DNA from: JACVRW01 sp034664105
GTDB lineage: Bacteria; Actinomycetota; Thermoleophilia; Solirubrobacterales; Thermoleophilaceae
Reading direction: 5' to 3'
Assembly (NCBI GenBank): GCA_034664105.1
Contig: JAXDIH010000069.1
Span: 1-61,334 of the forward strand
DNA: 61,334 bases
In this document: positions 25,112 through 34,170 of the stretch, piece after piece
Numbering within the stretch: position 1 is the stretch's first letter
Layout of the letters: each line of letters begins with the position of its first letter
Program-made: the position numbers and the translations under genes
Notes under the pieces: generated by a model
The model's database searches: none
The model's input: only the letters and a program-made list of their open reading frames with translations
What the model was told of the DNA's origin: nothing

Positions 25112-27039
25112 GAGGGGACACCTCCCCGGTCGGCCAGCCGCGCGGCGAAGCGCTCGCCGAGGTAGGCGGCCACGACCCTCGGATCCCGCTGCACTTCGGC
25201 AGGAGTGCCCTCGGCGATCTTGCGGCCTACGTCGAGCACGACGACCCGGTCGCACATGGGCATCAGGAACGACATGTCGTGATCGATGATGAGAATGGTC
25301 AGGCCGCGCTCGCGCAGCTCGAGCAGGCGCTCCTGGAGCCGCTGTGTCTCGACCGTGCTCAGGCCGGCGGCCGGCTCGTCCAGCATGATGACTTCCGCCA
25401 GCCGCGTGGCGAGGACGCAGGCGAGGCCGAGGTTGCGCAACTGGCCGTAGGAGAGATCCGACGCCGGTACGTCCGCGACCTCGGAGAGCCCGAGGAACTC
25501 GAGGACGTCGTCACCGCTCTCAAGGCCGTAGCGGCTCGCACGACTGTCGGACCTCGAGTCGGACACGGCGAGCAGCTCACAGTGTTGCCGCGGCGTGAAC
25601 TCCTCGAACGACATCGATTGCTGGAAGGTCCGTACGACCCCGAGGCGCGCCCTGCTCTCCGGACGGGTGCCGTCGATGTCTCGCCCCTTCCAGATCACCC
25701 GTCCGCCGGTGAGCGACAGGAAGCCGGAGACGCAGTTGACGAGCGTCGTCTTGCCGGAGCCGTTCGGCCCGATGATGCCCACGACTTCCCCACGCGCCAC
25801 GTCGAAGGAGACGTCGTCGACCGCGGCAACGCCGCGGAAGGACTTCCTGATGTTCTCGAGCCTCAAGATCGGCTCGGCCGGCGCGTCGCCCGGCGCGTCG
25901 CCGGGATCGGGCCGCGAGTCGTACCGGGGGCCGGACTCCCCGCCGCCGCCCGAGGCGACCATGGCCGGGCTCGGAGGAGGCGCTGTCGCGCCTGGGGCGG
26001 GGATCGCACGCCTGGCGACCGCGGAGGCAAGTCCCATCAGGCCGGTCGGCGCGAGCAGCATGAACGCGACGAGAAGGATCCCGAACATCATCTCCTGGCG
26101 GGTCGGGTCGTCGAGGCCGAATGGCTCGAACCACGTGGGCAGGAAGACGACGAACCAGGCGCCCAGCGCCGGTCCCGCCGAGGACTTGACGCCGCCCATC
26201 ACGACCATGAGGAACACCGAGATCAACGCGAGCGCGTGGAAGAGCTCGGGCGTGATGGCCTTCAGGTGAACCACATACAGGTGGCCTGCCAACCCGGCTA
26301 TGGCCGCCGTGAAGGTGAAGACCGCAAGCTTGTAGTTGAACGTGTTGAGGCCAAGCGACCGCGCCAGTGACTCGTTGTGCCGGATGGCGACGAGCCGGTG
26401 ACCGAAGCGCGAGACCGCCAACAGGGCGACGCTCGCGATCGTGAGGAAGAGAAAGGCCAGCGTCAGGTAGTAGCGGCTCACCGCCGAGTCGAACTCGAAG
26501 CCGAACACCGTCGGCGTTGCCGAGACGAACAGTCCTAGCGGGCCGTTCGTGAGCCCCTCCCAATTGCGCATGGTCAGCACGATCAGCTCGCCCAGCGCGA
26601 TCGTGATGATCAGGAAGGCAAGCCCCGTGGTGCGCAGCGACAGCGCTCCCATGACCGTTCCGACGGCCGCGGCGGCGACGACGGCGAAGACGAGCCCCAG
26701 CTCGAAGCCCACGCCGAGCTTCTGCATCGCCAGCCCGCCCGCATAGGCGCCGACGCCGAACAGCGCACCGTGCCCGGCGGAAGGCAGGTCCAGGAAGCGG
26801 AGCAGCACCCCGATGCCGTACGCCAGCGTGGCGAGGATGGCCGCCGAGGTGCCGAGCGAGACCAGGGACGTCGGAGCGCCCCATACGAAGCGCAGATCGA
26901 CGGGCGACGCCGGAAGGAACACGATCGGGAGCACGGCGAGCGCTGCCAACCCGAGCGCCCTGACGGCGACGGCACGCCCGGGCCGGTGCCACTTGGGCCG
27001 CCGGAGGGTTTCGGGCTCAGTACTCACGCTTGCCGCCAA
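25108..27039 (-). CDS. Fused LivM-type permease and LivG-type ATPase
   Basis: At 643 aa this is about the sum of the two usual proteins. Residues 1-335 form a LivM permease with about nine helices (GHGALFGVGAYAGG is its signature). A disordered Pro/Gly/Ser/Asp linker spans about 345-390. Residues 390-640 are a LivG ATPase with Walker A GPNGSGKTT, signature LSYGQLRNLGLA, Walker B VIMLDEPAAGLS and H-loop IDHDMSF. The signature lacks the usual second Gly and Gln order. LivH overlaps its start by 23 nt. Confidence 0.88.
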   Translation of the reverse strand: MAASVSTEPETLRRPKWHRPGRAVAVRALGLAALAVLPIVFLPASPVDLRFVWGAPTSLVSLGTSAAILATLAYGIGVLLRFLDLPSAGHGALFGVGAYAGGLAMQKLGVGFELGLVFAVVAAAAVGTVMGALSLRTTGLAFLIITIALGELIVLTMRNWEGLTNGPLGLFVSATPTVFGFEFDSAVSRYYLTLAFLFLTIASVALLAVSRFGHRLVAIRHNESLARSLGLNTFNYKLAVFTFTAAIAGLAGHLYVVHLKAITPELFHALALISVFLMVVMGGVKSSAGPALGAWFVVFLPTWFEPFGLDDPTRQEMMFGILLVAFMLLAPTGLMGLASAVARRAIPAPGATAPPPSPAMVASGGGGESGPRYDSRPDPGDAPGDAPAEPILRLENIRKSFRGVAAVDDVSFDVARGEVVGIIGPNGSGKTTLVNCVSGFLSLTGGRVIWKGRDIDGTRPESRARLGVVRTFQQSMSFEEFTPRQHCELLAVSDSRSDSRASRYGLESGDDVLEFLGLSEVADVPASDLSYGQLRNLGLACVLATRLAEVIMLDEPAAGLSTVETQRLQERLLELRERGLTILIIDHDMSFLMPMCDRVVVLDVGRKIAEGTPAEVQRDPRVVAAYLGERFAARLADRGGVPS

Positions 27040-27880
27040 ACAGGCCGTTCGGCCGCCAGACGAGAAGCACGGCCATCGCGATGAACGCGTAGCCGTCGCG
27101 CCACTCGGACCCCACGCCGTACGCCGACCCGAGGGACTCCACGACGCCCAGCGACATTCCGATGATCAGCGCTCCCTCGATGCTTCCAAGGCCCCCGATC
27201 AGCGCGACGGCGAGGCCCTTGATGACGTATGGGGTCCCCGTGTACGGGTTGAATGTGAACAGGGCAGCGAGGAATGCGCCCGCGATGCCCGCCAGAAACG
27301 CCCCGAGGAAGAACGCGGAAGAGATCGAGCGGCCCACGTTGACCCCGAGCAGGGCTGCGGCGTCACGGTTCTCCGCGGCAGCCCGCATGGAGCGGCCGAC
27401 GTCGGTGCGGCGCAGGATGTAGTAAAGCGCCGCGACGCCGGCCGCGGCCACCCCGAGCGTGACCACGCGGTCCCAGGGAATGCGCGTGCCGGCCAGCTCG
27501 AGGACGTCCGGTACCGGACTTGAGACCTTGCGGTCGTCCGACGACCAGATCTCGGTGAAGAGCCCCTCGAGCGCGATCACCAGGCCGAGGGACACGATGA
27601 AGCCGTTCTCCGGCCGGTCGAGCGTCGGACGGAGCAACGCCCGGTCGACCAGCACTCCGAAGAGTCCCACCAGGACCGGGACGATCACGACCGCGAGCCA
27701 GAACGACAAGCCGGCGGAGACCAGTGCCCAGGTCAGAAAGCTTCCGAGGACCAGGAACTGCCCGTGAGCGAAGTTGATCAGACGCGAAACGCCGAAGACG
27801 AGTGTGACGCCGATGGCGACCAACACGTAGATCGAGCCGACGGACAAGCCGTTGACGAGGTGCTGGAAGAACTCGGTCAT
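27017..27880 (-). CDS. Branched-chain amino acid-type ABC permease (LivH-like)
   Basis: The protein of 287 aa starts MTEFFQHLVNGLSVGSIYVLVAIGVTLVFG, the normal LivH beginning, and has about eight transmembrane helices. The family motif LINFAHGQFLVLGSF and the EAA-like region FLAGIAGAFLAALF are visible. It overlaps the permease-ATPase fusion gene. It follows the binding-protein gene by 124 bp, in the usual Liv order. Confidence 0.88.
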   Translation of the reverse strand: MTEFFQHLVNGLSVGSIYVLVAIGVTLVFGVSRLINFAHGQFLVLGSFLTWALVSAGLSFWLAVVIVPVLVGLFGVLVDRALLRPTLDRPENGFIVSLGLVIALEGLFTEIWSSDDRKVSSPVPDVLELAGTRIPWDRVVTLGVAAAGVAALYYILRRTDVGRSMRAAAENRDAAALLGVNVGRSISSAFFLGAFLAGIAGAFLAALFTFNPYTGTPYVIKGLAVALIGGLGSIEGALIIGMSLGVVESLGSAYGVGSEWRDGYAFIAMAVLLVWRPNGLFGGKREY

Positions 27881-28004
27881 CGAATGCTGAGTCGGAGGAC
27901 GGCGCGCCCCCCGGGCGTCCACCCCCGCCGCAACTGGCGGCGGAGGTGGGTCGCCCGGCAGGCAGACGCGGCTCGGCTCACTCTGCCGACCTGCATCTCA
28001 CGTG

Positions 28005-29279
28005 CTACTTGCCAACGTCGATCGGCCCGTAGGTTTCCGTCGGCTCTTCGGAGAACCCGGACTCGAAGACACTCGCCTCCATGGTCTCGCCGCCCTTGTC
28101 GAACAGGAGCGTCGACTGGGCGAGGTCGATCGAGTGGTTCTCGTAGCCCTTGCCGGGGCCGAGCGGGCCGTCGTACTGCGCGTCCTTGAGCGCGGCTGCG
28201 ATGGCCTCCGGCTCCAGCGACTGCGCCTCCTCCACCGCCGCGGCCACGACCATGATCTCGCCGACGTAGCCGAGCGTCGCGATCGACTGGATGTAGGTCT
28301 CGCCCTTTGCCTCAGCCTCGATCGCCTCGATCGCTGCCAACGTGTCTTCGTCGGTCGGCATCCAGCCCTCGCCCCAGCCAAGGGCTGTGTGGGTCGAGAT
28401 CACCGGGTAGCCGCTGTGGTCGACGCCCTCGAGGTCGCTGGGCATGATGTCCGCCGCGGAGATGATCGGCGCGACATCGAGCTCGGCCGCCTGCTCCGAG
28501 GCACTCTGGACGACCTGCGGGTAGTAGCCCAGCCAAACGATGTCGGGCTTGGCCGCCTTCAGCGAGGTCAGGTAGCTCGAGAAGTCACCCGTCGCATCGG
28601 GCGGGTGCACCTGCTGCGCCACGTACTCGAGGCCGTACTTCGGCCCATACTCCTTGAAGGAGTCGCCGAAGGTCCGCCCGTTGGCATCGTCGGGAACGAG
28701 ACCCGCGATCGTCTTCGCCTCCGGGAAGTACGACTTCATCCGCACGAGGTAGGACTCGACCAGCTGCTGATAGGTGAGGAACTCGAACGCCAGCAGCGGA
28801 TGGGCCTCGGCGTCCTCCGTCAGCATCGCTCCGGCCACCCCGCCGTTGCCAAGCGAGAGGATGCCGGCCTGACGATAGATCTCGTAGGCACCCTCGAAGC
28901 CGATATCGGGCGTGGTCGTCCAGAGGATTCCCTCCTCGACGCCTTCCTGCGCGCACTGCACGCCGTAGGTGACCTCAGTGCGGTTGTCGCAGATGACGAG
29001 CTCGAGCTCGTACGACTTGTCGCCCACCTTCACCCCGCCATCTGCGTTGATCTTCTTGACGGCGGCGGTGGCGCCGAAGATCCGTGACTTCCCGTAGAGC
29101 GAGCCGGGACCGCTCTGCTCGAGGTTGAGACCGACCTTGATCGTCCCGCCGGCGGTGTCCGCGGCAGCCTGGTCGGGTTCGTCATCACTGCCGCCTCCGC
29201 AGCCCGCGAGCACCACCACGGACGCCAGGAGGAACGCCGCGATGCGGCCGAACCTCCTATTTGAATTGCGACCTGACAT
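28005..29279 (-). CDS. Lipoprotein substrate-binding protein of the Liv-type transporter
   Basis: The 424-aa protein has a lipoprotein signal (LAGC with Cys27) followed by a glycine/acidic linker and a periplasmic-binding-protein type I domain of the branched-chain-amino-acid class (TIKVGLNLEQSGPGSLYGKS). It would be tethered outside the membrane and hand ligand to LivHM. The gene precedes the transporter genes and follows a FAH-family gene by 92 bp. The ligand is unknown; amides or aromatic acids are as likely as leucine. Confidence 0.88.
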   Translation of the reverse strand: MSGRNSNRRFGRIAAFLLASVVVLAGCGGGSDDEPDQAAADTAGGTIKVGLNLEQSGPGSLYGKSRIFGATAAVKKINADGGVKVGDKSYELELVICDNRTEVTYGVQCAQEGVEEGILWTTTPDIGFEGAYEIYRQAGILSLGNGGVAGAMLTEDAEAHPLLAFEFLTYQQLVESYLVRMKSYFPEAKTIAGLVPDDANGRTFGDSFKEYGPKYGLEYVAQQVHPPDATGDFSSYLTSLKAAKPDIVWLGYYPQVVQSASEQAAELDVAPIISAADIMPSDLEGVDHSGYPVISTHTALGWGEGWMPTDEDTLAAIEAIEAEAKGETYIQSIATLGYVGEIMVVAAAVEEAQSLEPEAIAAALKDAQYDGPLGPGKGYENHSIDLAQSTLLFDKGGETMEASVFESGFSEEPTETYGPIDVGK

Positions 29280-29371
29280 GTATGTGACCTCCTCCTCGTG
29301 GGCTAGCGCGGCCCGCGCGCTTGCGGTACTTCGACGTCCGACCCGTCAGCACCGGATCACTGACGGACGCC

Positions 29372-30328
29372 TCAAAGCAATGGGTCAGGACTCCCTCCCT
29401 GAGCGTGCGACACCGACGCCTCAGTCGACGCAGTCGAGTCGCGCGTGACGGGGTTGGCAATGGAGCCGACTCCCTCGATCTCCACCTCGACCACGTCTCC
29501 GGGTTGGAGGTAGATCGGCGGGTCTCTCCTGAATCCGACTCCCTCCGGCGTGCCGGTGGCGATGATGTCCCCCGGCACCAGGGTCATGAGCTGACTCACG
29601 AAGGAGACGATTGCCGTGATCGGGTAGATCATCGAGGCGGTCGTAGCGTCCTGGACCGTCTCCCCGTTGACGCGGGTCTGGAGCCGCAGCTGCTGCAGAT
29701 CGCCGACCTCGTCGATCGTCACGAGAGCAGGCCCGCAGGGCGCGAAGGTGTCGATGGCCTTGCCGGCCGTCCACTGGCTCGTCCTGAGCTGCAGGTCGCG
29801 CGCGGTGACGTCGTTGAAGACCATGCAGCCGACGACGTGCTCGAGGGCTCGATCGGGGCTCACGTTCTTGCACCGGGCACCGATCACGACCGCGAGCTCG
29901 CCCTCGTAGTCGACCGCCTTCGCGGCGGTGGGCACGACGATCGACGCGCTCGGCCCCACCAGCGAGGTGCGGAACTTCGTGAACAGGTTCGGCGACTCAG
30001 GCACTCCCTCGCCGAACTCATCCGCGTGAGCGCGGTAGTTCAATCCGACGCAGATGATCTTGTCCGGATCCGTCACCGGCGGCCTGAGCTCGAGGGTCGA
30101 GGCGGGACGCCCCTCACCTCGCTCAGCGGCCGCGGAGGCCGCGACCTCGAGGGCCCGCAGCGCTTCCGGCCCCAGCTCCAAGATCGCCTTGGTCGAGCCC
30201 CAAGCGGCCTTCGCACCGTCCACCGCCATGCCGGCCTCGCCCGCGACCTCTGCCGCGTCGAGGACGACCGAGTCGACCAGCACACCGGCCCTGGAGCTGT
30301 GGGCCGATTCGTAGGTGACGAGCCTCAT
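29372..30328 (-). CDS. Fumarylacetoacetate hydrolase (FAH) family protein
   Basis: This 318-aa protein starts at an ATG overlapping the RidA-like gene stop. The C-terminal FAH domain is clear: KIICVGLNYRAHADE, the metal-binding Glu pair in DYEGELAVVIG, and the Asp in FNDVTARDLQ, then GTPEGVGFRR. Members hydrolyse or decarboxylate C-C bonds in diketo acids from aromatic ring cleavage (acylpyruvases, HHDD isomerases, OPET decarboxylase). The neighbourhood of RidA and amidohydrolase genes suggests a pathway that releases ammonia or an amide as well. Confidence 0.88.
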   Translation of the reverse strand: MRLVTYESAHSSRAGVLVDSVVLDAAEVAGEAGMAVDGAKAAWGSTKAILELGPEALRALEVAASAAAERGEGRPASTLELRPPVTDPDKIICVGLNYRAHADEFGEGVPESPNLFTKFRTSLVGPSASIVVPTAAKAVDYEGELAVVIGARCKNVSPDRALEHVVGCMVFNDVTARDLQLRTSQWTAGKAIDTFAPCGPALVTIDEVGDLQQLRLQTRVNGETVQDATTASMIYPITAIVSFVSQLMTLVPGDIIATGTPEGVGFRRDPPIYLQPGDVVEVEIEGVGSIANPVTRDSTASTEASVSHAQGGSPDPLL

Positions 30329-31497
30329 GCCGGCGCTCCGCTCCCGACGACGGCGATCGCGTCGACTTCGTACACGAGGCCCGGCTCCACCAACGCCGGG
30401 ATCTCGCACGTGGAGCTTGCCGGCACGTGCGCGCCGAAGAACTGTTCGCGCACGCCGTTCACCAACCGGCGGTCCTGCATGTCGGTGAGGTAATCCGTGA
30501 CCTTCACGACGTCCGCGGTGGTGGCGCCAACGGCTTCGAGAGCCCTGCCCACCCCGTCGAACGCCGCGCGCGCCTGAGCCGCGGGATCGCCGGGGTGAAG
30601 TGCTCTCTGGTCGAGGCCTACGGCCGCCTGACCGGACACGAAGACGAGCTCGCCGGCGCGAACGACGTCGCAGTAGTGGCTGAACGGCTCGGCGACGCCG
30701 GGGAGCATCACGCGCTGCTTCTCCTCGTGGAGGACCGCGATGCACTCGACCTCGTACAGCACGCCGTCGACCCCGAGTCGTGGCACCTCGCCGATGAAGC
30801 TCGCGGGCCGGTGCTCACCGAAGAACTCCTGGCGCGCGACGTTCACCAGCGGACGATGGCCGATGTCCGTGACGTAGTTCTTGACCATCACGACGTCCGC
30901 GGCCGTGCCCCCGACGAGGTCGAGGCAAGCCTGGACGCGCCGGTAGGCGATCCGCGCTTGCTCGGTCGCGTCACCCGGCGCGAGCAGCTCCTGTCGCGGG
31001 CCCAGGGCGGCCATGCCCGAGATCCACACGAGGTTGCGCGCCCTCACCACGTCGGATCGGTGCCCCAGGGCCTCGTCCCCGCCAGGGAGCATCAGCCGCT
31101 CCTTGGCGCCGCCGACCACCGCAACCGCGTCGACGTCGCAGAGCAGGCCGTCGACGGCGAGGTGCGACACCTCGCACGTGAAGCTCGCGGGCCGGTGCTC
31201 ACCGAAGAGCTCGCGGCAGCCGGCGTCGACCAGAGGCCGATCATCGACGTTCGTAAGGCGGTTCGTGACCTTGACGACGTCAGCCGGCGTCGCGCCGACG
31301 AGCTCCAGCGCGCTCCGGAGCGCCGCGTACGCGCTCTTGGCCTGCGCTCCAGCCTGGCCTGGCGCGAGCACCTGCCCGTCGGCGTCGACGGCAGCCATCC
31401 CGGTCACGAACACGAGGTCGCCCACTCGCACCGCGTCGCAGTGGTGGCAGAACGGCTCGCCGCCGTCGGGCAGCATCATTCGCTGGGCTACCGGCAC
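30325..31497 (-). CDS. Protein with three tandem RidA (YjgF/UK114) domains
   Basis: This 390-aa protein is three RidA-fold modules in one chain. The motif PAS recurs at residues 103, 231 and 359, an exact period of 128 residues, and each module shows DVV(K/M)V(T/K) and a LFGEHRPAS-like segment. Single RidA proteins (about 128 aa) form trimers, so this fusion would make one pseudo-trimer. The Arg of the canonical PAR motif, which holds the imine carboxylate in RidA, is Ser in all three copies, so it belongs with Arg-less Rid groups. It is coupled to the FAH gene. Confidence 0.88.
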   Translation of the reverse strand: MPVAQRMMLPDGGEPFCHHCDAVRVGDLVFVTGMAAVDADGQVLAPGQAGAQAKSAYAALRSALELVGATPADVVKVTNRLTNVDDRPLVDAGCRELFGEHRPASFTCEVSHLAVDGLLCDVDAVAVVGGAKERLMLPGGDEALGHRSDVVRARNLVWISGMAALGPRQELLAPGDATEQARIAYRRVQACLDLVGGTAADVVMVKNYVTDIGHRPLVNVARQEFFGEHRPASFIGEVPRLGVDGVLYEVECIAVLHEEKQRVMLPGVAEPFSHYCDVVRAGELVFVSGQAAVGLDQRALHPGDPAAQARAAFDGVGRALEAVGATTADVVKVTDYLTDMQDRRLVNGVREQFFGAHVPASSTCEIPALVEPGLVYEVDAIAVVGSGAPA

Positions 31498-31526
31498 AAC
31501 GTCCCTTCCGTTCGGTGGTGCAGTCC

Positions 31527-32996
31527 CTAGCGGGATGCGTCGCTTTGGCCCATGGCGTACACGCCGGTGCCCGCAGCCTTCTCGCGCTGCTTGATGTCGC
31601 CTGCCAGGCTCTTTCCGTCGTCGCCGTTCCAGGGCAGCGGGTCGAGGCCGCCGGCACGGTGCTCCACGTCGCCGTAGACGGTCTCGAACGTGAGCAGGCC
31701 CCCCGTCCCGTAGATCTGCGCGGGCTGGAACGGTCGAAGCTCGACCTCATCTTCGAAGTGCACGAGGTCACCGTCCTTGATGACAGCGACGATGTTCTCC
31801 TTCTCCTGGAGCACCCTGACGTCGCGCACGGGGTCGCCGTCCACGACGATGATGTCGGCGAGCATGCCCTCGGCGATCACACCGAGCTCACCGTCGAGGC
31901 CGACGGTCATCGCGACGTTCTGGGTCGCGGCCTGGATCGCCTCGAGGGTCGACAGGCCCGCGTACTCGACGAGCAGCTGGAGCTCCCTGGCGTGCCACTC
32001 GCCGCAGGGCGTGATGGCAAAGCCCGACTCGGACCCGACGCCGAACTTGACCCCGGCCGCTCGCGCGAGCTGATAGCTCTCGCCGGAGGCCTCCATCATG
32101 CCCGCACAGCCGTCACGGAGTCCGGGCGGAACCCCCACGTACTCGCCGAAGTCGGAGAGGTTGGCGAGCAGCGTGAGGACGGGAACGAGCAGGATTCCAG
32201 ACTCACCGAATTCGCCCGCGGTCTGCTCGTCCATGATGTTGCTGTGCATGATCCAGTCGACGCCGGCCTGGACGGCGGCGCGCGTCTCGTCGTTCCCGCG
32301 CGCATGGATCGTGACCCGGCGCTTCATCTGCTGGGTGAGCTCCGTCACCATCTTCATCTCGTCGCCGGTGAACGCCTGGAACTCGCCGAACGGGCTGTCG
32401 GCCATCTTGATGAAGTCGACGCCGTTCTTGATCTGCACGCGGACTTCGCGCTTCATCTCGTCGGGCGTGTTGGCCAGGCAGCCGATGCTGCCGTCGGGCA
32501 CGCCGACGGTGTCGGGGTAGTAGTCGCCGATTCCGTTGCTCGTAGACATCTGCCGGCCGGCCGTGAAGACGCGCGGCCCCTCGACGAGCCCCTCCTTGAT
32601 CGCCTCCCGGACACCCACGCCGATGTAGTAGCTCGAACCGGGCTGTGACATCGACGTCACGCCGGCGCGAAGAACGCTCTTGGCGGATGCCGCGGTGCGA
32701 AGGGTCCGAAGCTCGACGCCGGTGTAGAGGTCCATCTCCTCCTGCGACTGCCCATGCCCGAAGCTGAGGTGGCAATGTGCGTCGATCAGGCCGGGCATCA
32801 CCGTCTTGCGAGACGCGTCGAGCACCTGCAGGGTGTCGCCGCGGGCCATGATCGACTCACGGACGTGCTCCTCCTTGATCCCGCGTTCCACGGAGTGGAT
32901 GCGGTTGCTCCGCACGAGGACGTCGGTCTCCGGCTCCGGCGGGTTCGCCGCGCCGTCCACGACCGTGCCGTTGGTGATGAGCAACCAGCTTTCCAT
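31527..32996 (-). CDS. Metal-dependent amidohydrolase
   Basis: Starting at the ATG at 32996, preceded by GAGGAGG, the protein is 489 aa. The amidohydrolase TIM-barrel carries HxH at residues 74 and 76 (DAHCHLS), a Lys in DFIKMAD, and His in TIHARG and IMHSN. The last metal position, usually GTD, reads GSE, so Asp is replaced by Glu. The adjacent EWHARELQLLVEYAGLSTLEAIQAAT is typical of imidazolonepropionase-like or Xaa-Pro-dipeptidase-like amidohydrolases. It heads the leftward operon; an ATACA motif lies 89 bp upstream. Confidence 0.88.
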   Translation of the reverse strand: MESWLLITNGTVVDGAANPPEPETDVLVRSNRIHSVERGIKEEHVRESIMARGDTLQVLDASRKTVMPGLIDAHCHLSFGHGQSQEEMDLYTGVELRTLRTAASAKSVLRAGVTSMSQPGSSYYIGVGVREAIKEGLVEGPRVFTAGRQMSTSNGIGDYYPDTVGVPDGSIGCLANTPDEMKREVRVQIKNGVDFIKMADSPFGEFQAFTGDEMKMVTELTQQMKRRVTIHARGNDETRAAVQAGVDWIMHSNIMDEQTAGEFGESGILLVPVLTLLANLSDFGEYVGVPPGLRDGCAGMMEASGESYQLARAAGVKFGVGSESGFAITPCGEWHARELQLLVEYAGLSTLEAIQAATQNVAMTVGLDGELGVIAEGMLADIIVVDGDPVRDVRVLQEKENIVAVIKDGDLVHFEDEVELRPFQPAQIYGTGGLLTFETVYGDVEHRAGGLDPLPWNGDDGKSLAGDIKQREKAAGTGVYAMGQSDASR

Positions 32997-33084
32997 CGTC
33001 CCCTCCTCAGCTGTCATGCGGGTTCGGGCGAGATGCGTGGACCAGACGCGTGTCGTCATCAACACGGTGCGGCTGGCCTGAAAA

Positions 33085-33096
33085 GTATATACAGTC
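33085..33096 (+). promoter_or_regulatory. ATACA-core motif at the head of the amidohydrolase-Liv operon
   Basis: GTATATACAGTC is AT-rich, lies 89 bp upstream of the amidohydrolase start, and shares the ATACAGTC end with the copies at 22824 and 34119. Confidence 0.45.
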
Positions 33097-33169
33097 TGAA
33101 ACGCGCGTGTCAATCGAGGCCCCTTGCTGGCTCCCCGGAAACCGAGACTGCACGCTTCCTAACTCGGCT

Positions 33170-33982
33170 TCAGTTGACGCGAGCCACATTCGCCACCGTG
33201 GCGACCGCCTCCGCGACCACCTCGGGCGCCTCGAACGGCGCCGTATGGCCAATGCCTGGGATCTCGACGTAGCTGGCGTTCGGCAGCAAATCGGCGAGCT
33301 CTCTGGAGACGATCGGCCGCATGCGGTCGTCCAGTTCGCCGGCGACGACGACGGCGGGAGCAGTCACGGCCGACAGGAAGGGACGCTGATCCTCGGCGGC
33401 CGAGATCGCTTCGCAGACGCGGACGTAGTCATCGGGGTCGTTCGCCTCGACCATCGCGCGATAGCGGGGCAGTAGCTCCGGATGAGCGGCGATGCTCGCC
33501 TCGGACAGCGGCGGGTTCTTGCTCCAGCGCTCCTCCACCCAGGACTCGAACCCGAGCTCACGGATCCCGTCGATGGATCCCTTCAGCCGCTCGCCCAGAC
33601 GACCGATGAACGCCTCCCCGTTGACGAGGACGAGACCGCCGACGTCGTCGGGGCGCATCAGCGCGTACGCGAGCGCGATGTTGATGCCGAGCGAGTGGCC
33701 CACCAGCACCGCACGGCGAGCCGCCGCCGCATCGAGCACTGCGGCAAGGTCACTGGCCCATCGCTCCAGCGACAGCTCGGCCCGCTCGGTCTCCCGCGTC
33801 TTGCCGCATCCGCGCAGGTCGACGTTGATGACACGCCAGTCGTCCTGAACCAGCGGCATGAGCTCCGACCAGACCACCGTGGAGCCCCCGAGCCCGTGTA
33901 TCAGGACGAGCGGCGGCCCATCCCCCGTTACCTCGTAGTGCAGGCTGCAGCTGTGCACACTTGCAATCGCCTCGGTCGCCAT
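33170..33982 (-). CDS. Alpha/beta-fold hydrolase
   Basis: The 270-aa hydrolase has the nucleophile elbow GHSLG with Ser97, the oxyanion segment LIHGLGGS, an acid candidate in AGELDDRM and the catalytic His in GIGHTAPFE. No signal peptide is seen. Length and motifs match the broad meta-cleavage-product hydrolase/3-oxoadipate enol-lactonase/haloperoxidase-like group. The intergenic stretch upstream (33983-34170) carries CTGCATACAGTC. It is likely to act on a ring-fission or ester intermediate of the local pathway. Confidence 0.87.
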   Translation of the reverse strand: MATEAIASVHSCSLHYEVTGDGPPLVLIHGLGGSTVVWSELMPLVQDDWRVINVDLRGCGKTRETERAELSLERWASDLAAVLDAAAARRAVLVGHSLGINIALAYALMRPDDVGGLVLVNGEAFIGRLGERLKGSIDGIRELGFESWVEERWSKNPPLSEASIAAHPELLPRYRAMVEANDPDDYVRVCEAISAAEDQRPFLSAVTAPAVVVAGELDDRMRPIVSRELADLLPNASYVEIPGIGHTAPFEAPEVVAEAVATVANVARVN

Positions 33983-34118
33983 TCGCTTCCTTCCGTAGCT
34001 CGGGACCTACGTCGAGTAGGGCAGCCGAACTGTAAGGCGTCTGGGGCAAAGCAGCAAGGGACGCTGCACCGTGGCGTCTGAGCGGGCTTCGCCAGGCCTA
34101 AGCCGCCCCTGGCAACAG

Positions 34119-34130
34119 CTGCATACAGTC
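34119..34130 (+). promoter_or_regulatory. CTGCATACAGTC 12-mer (copy 2)
   Basis: This copy lies 137 bp upstream of the alpha/beta-hydrolase start and is identical to the copy at 22824. Confidence 0.4.
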
Positions 34131-34170
34131 AGTCGAGCCGTGCCGCCCCTCCGTTTCGAGGACCGAGCAA

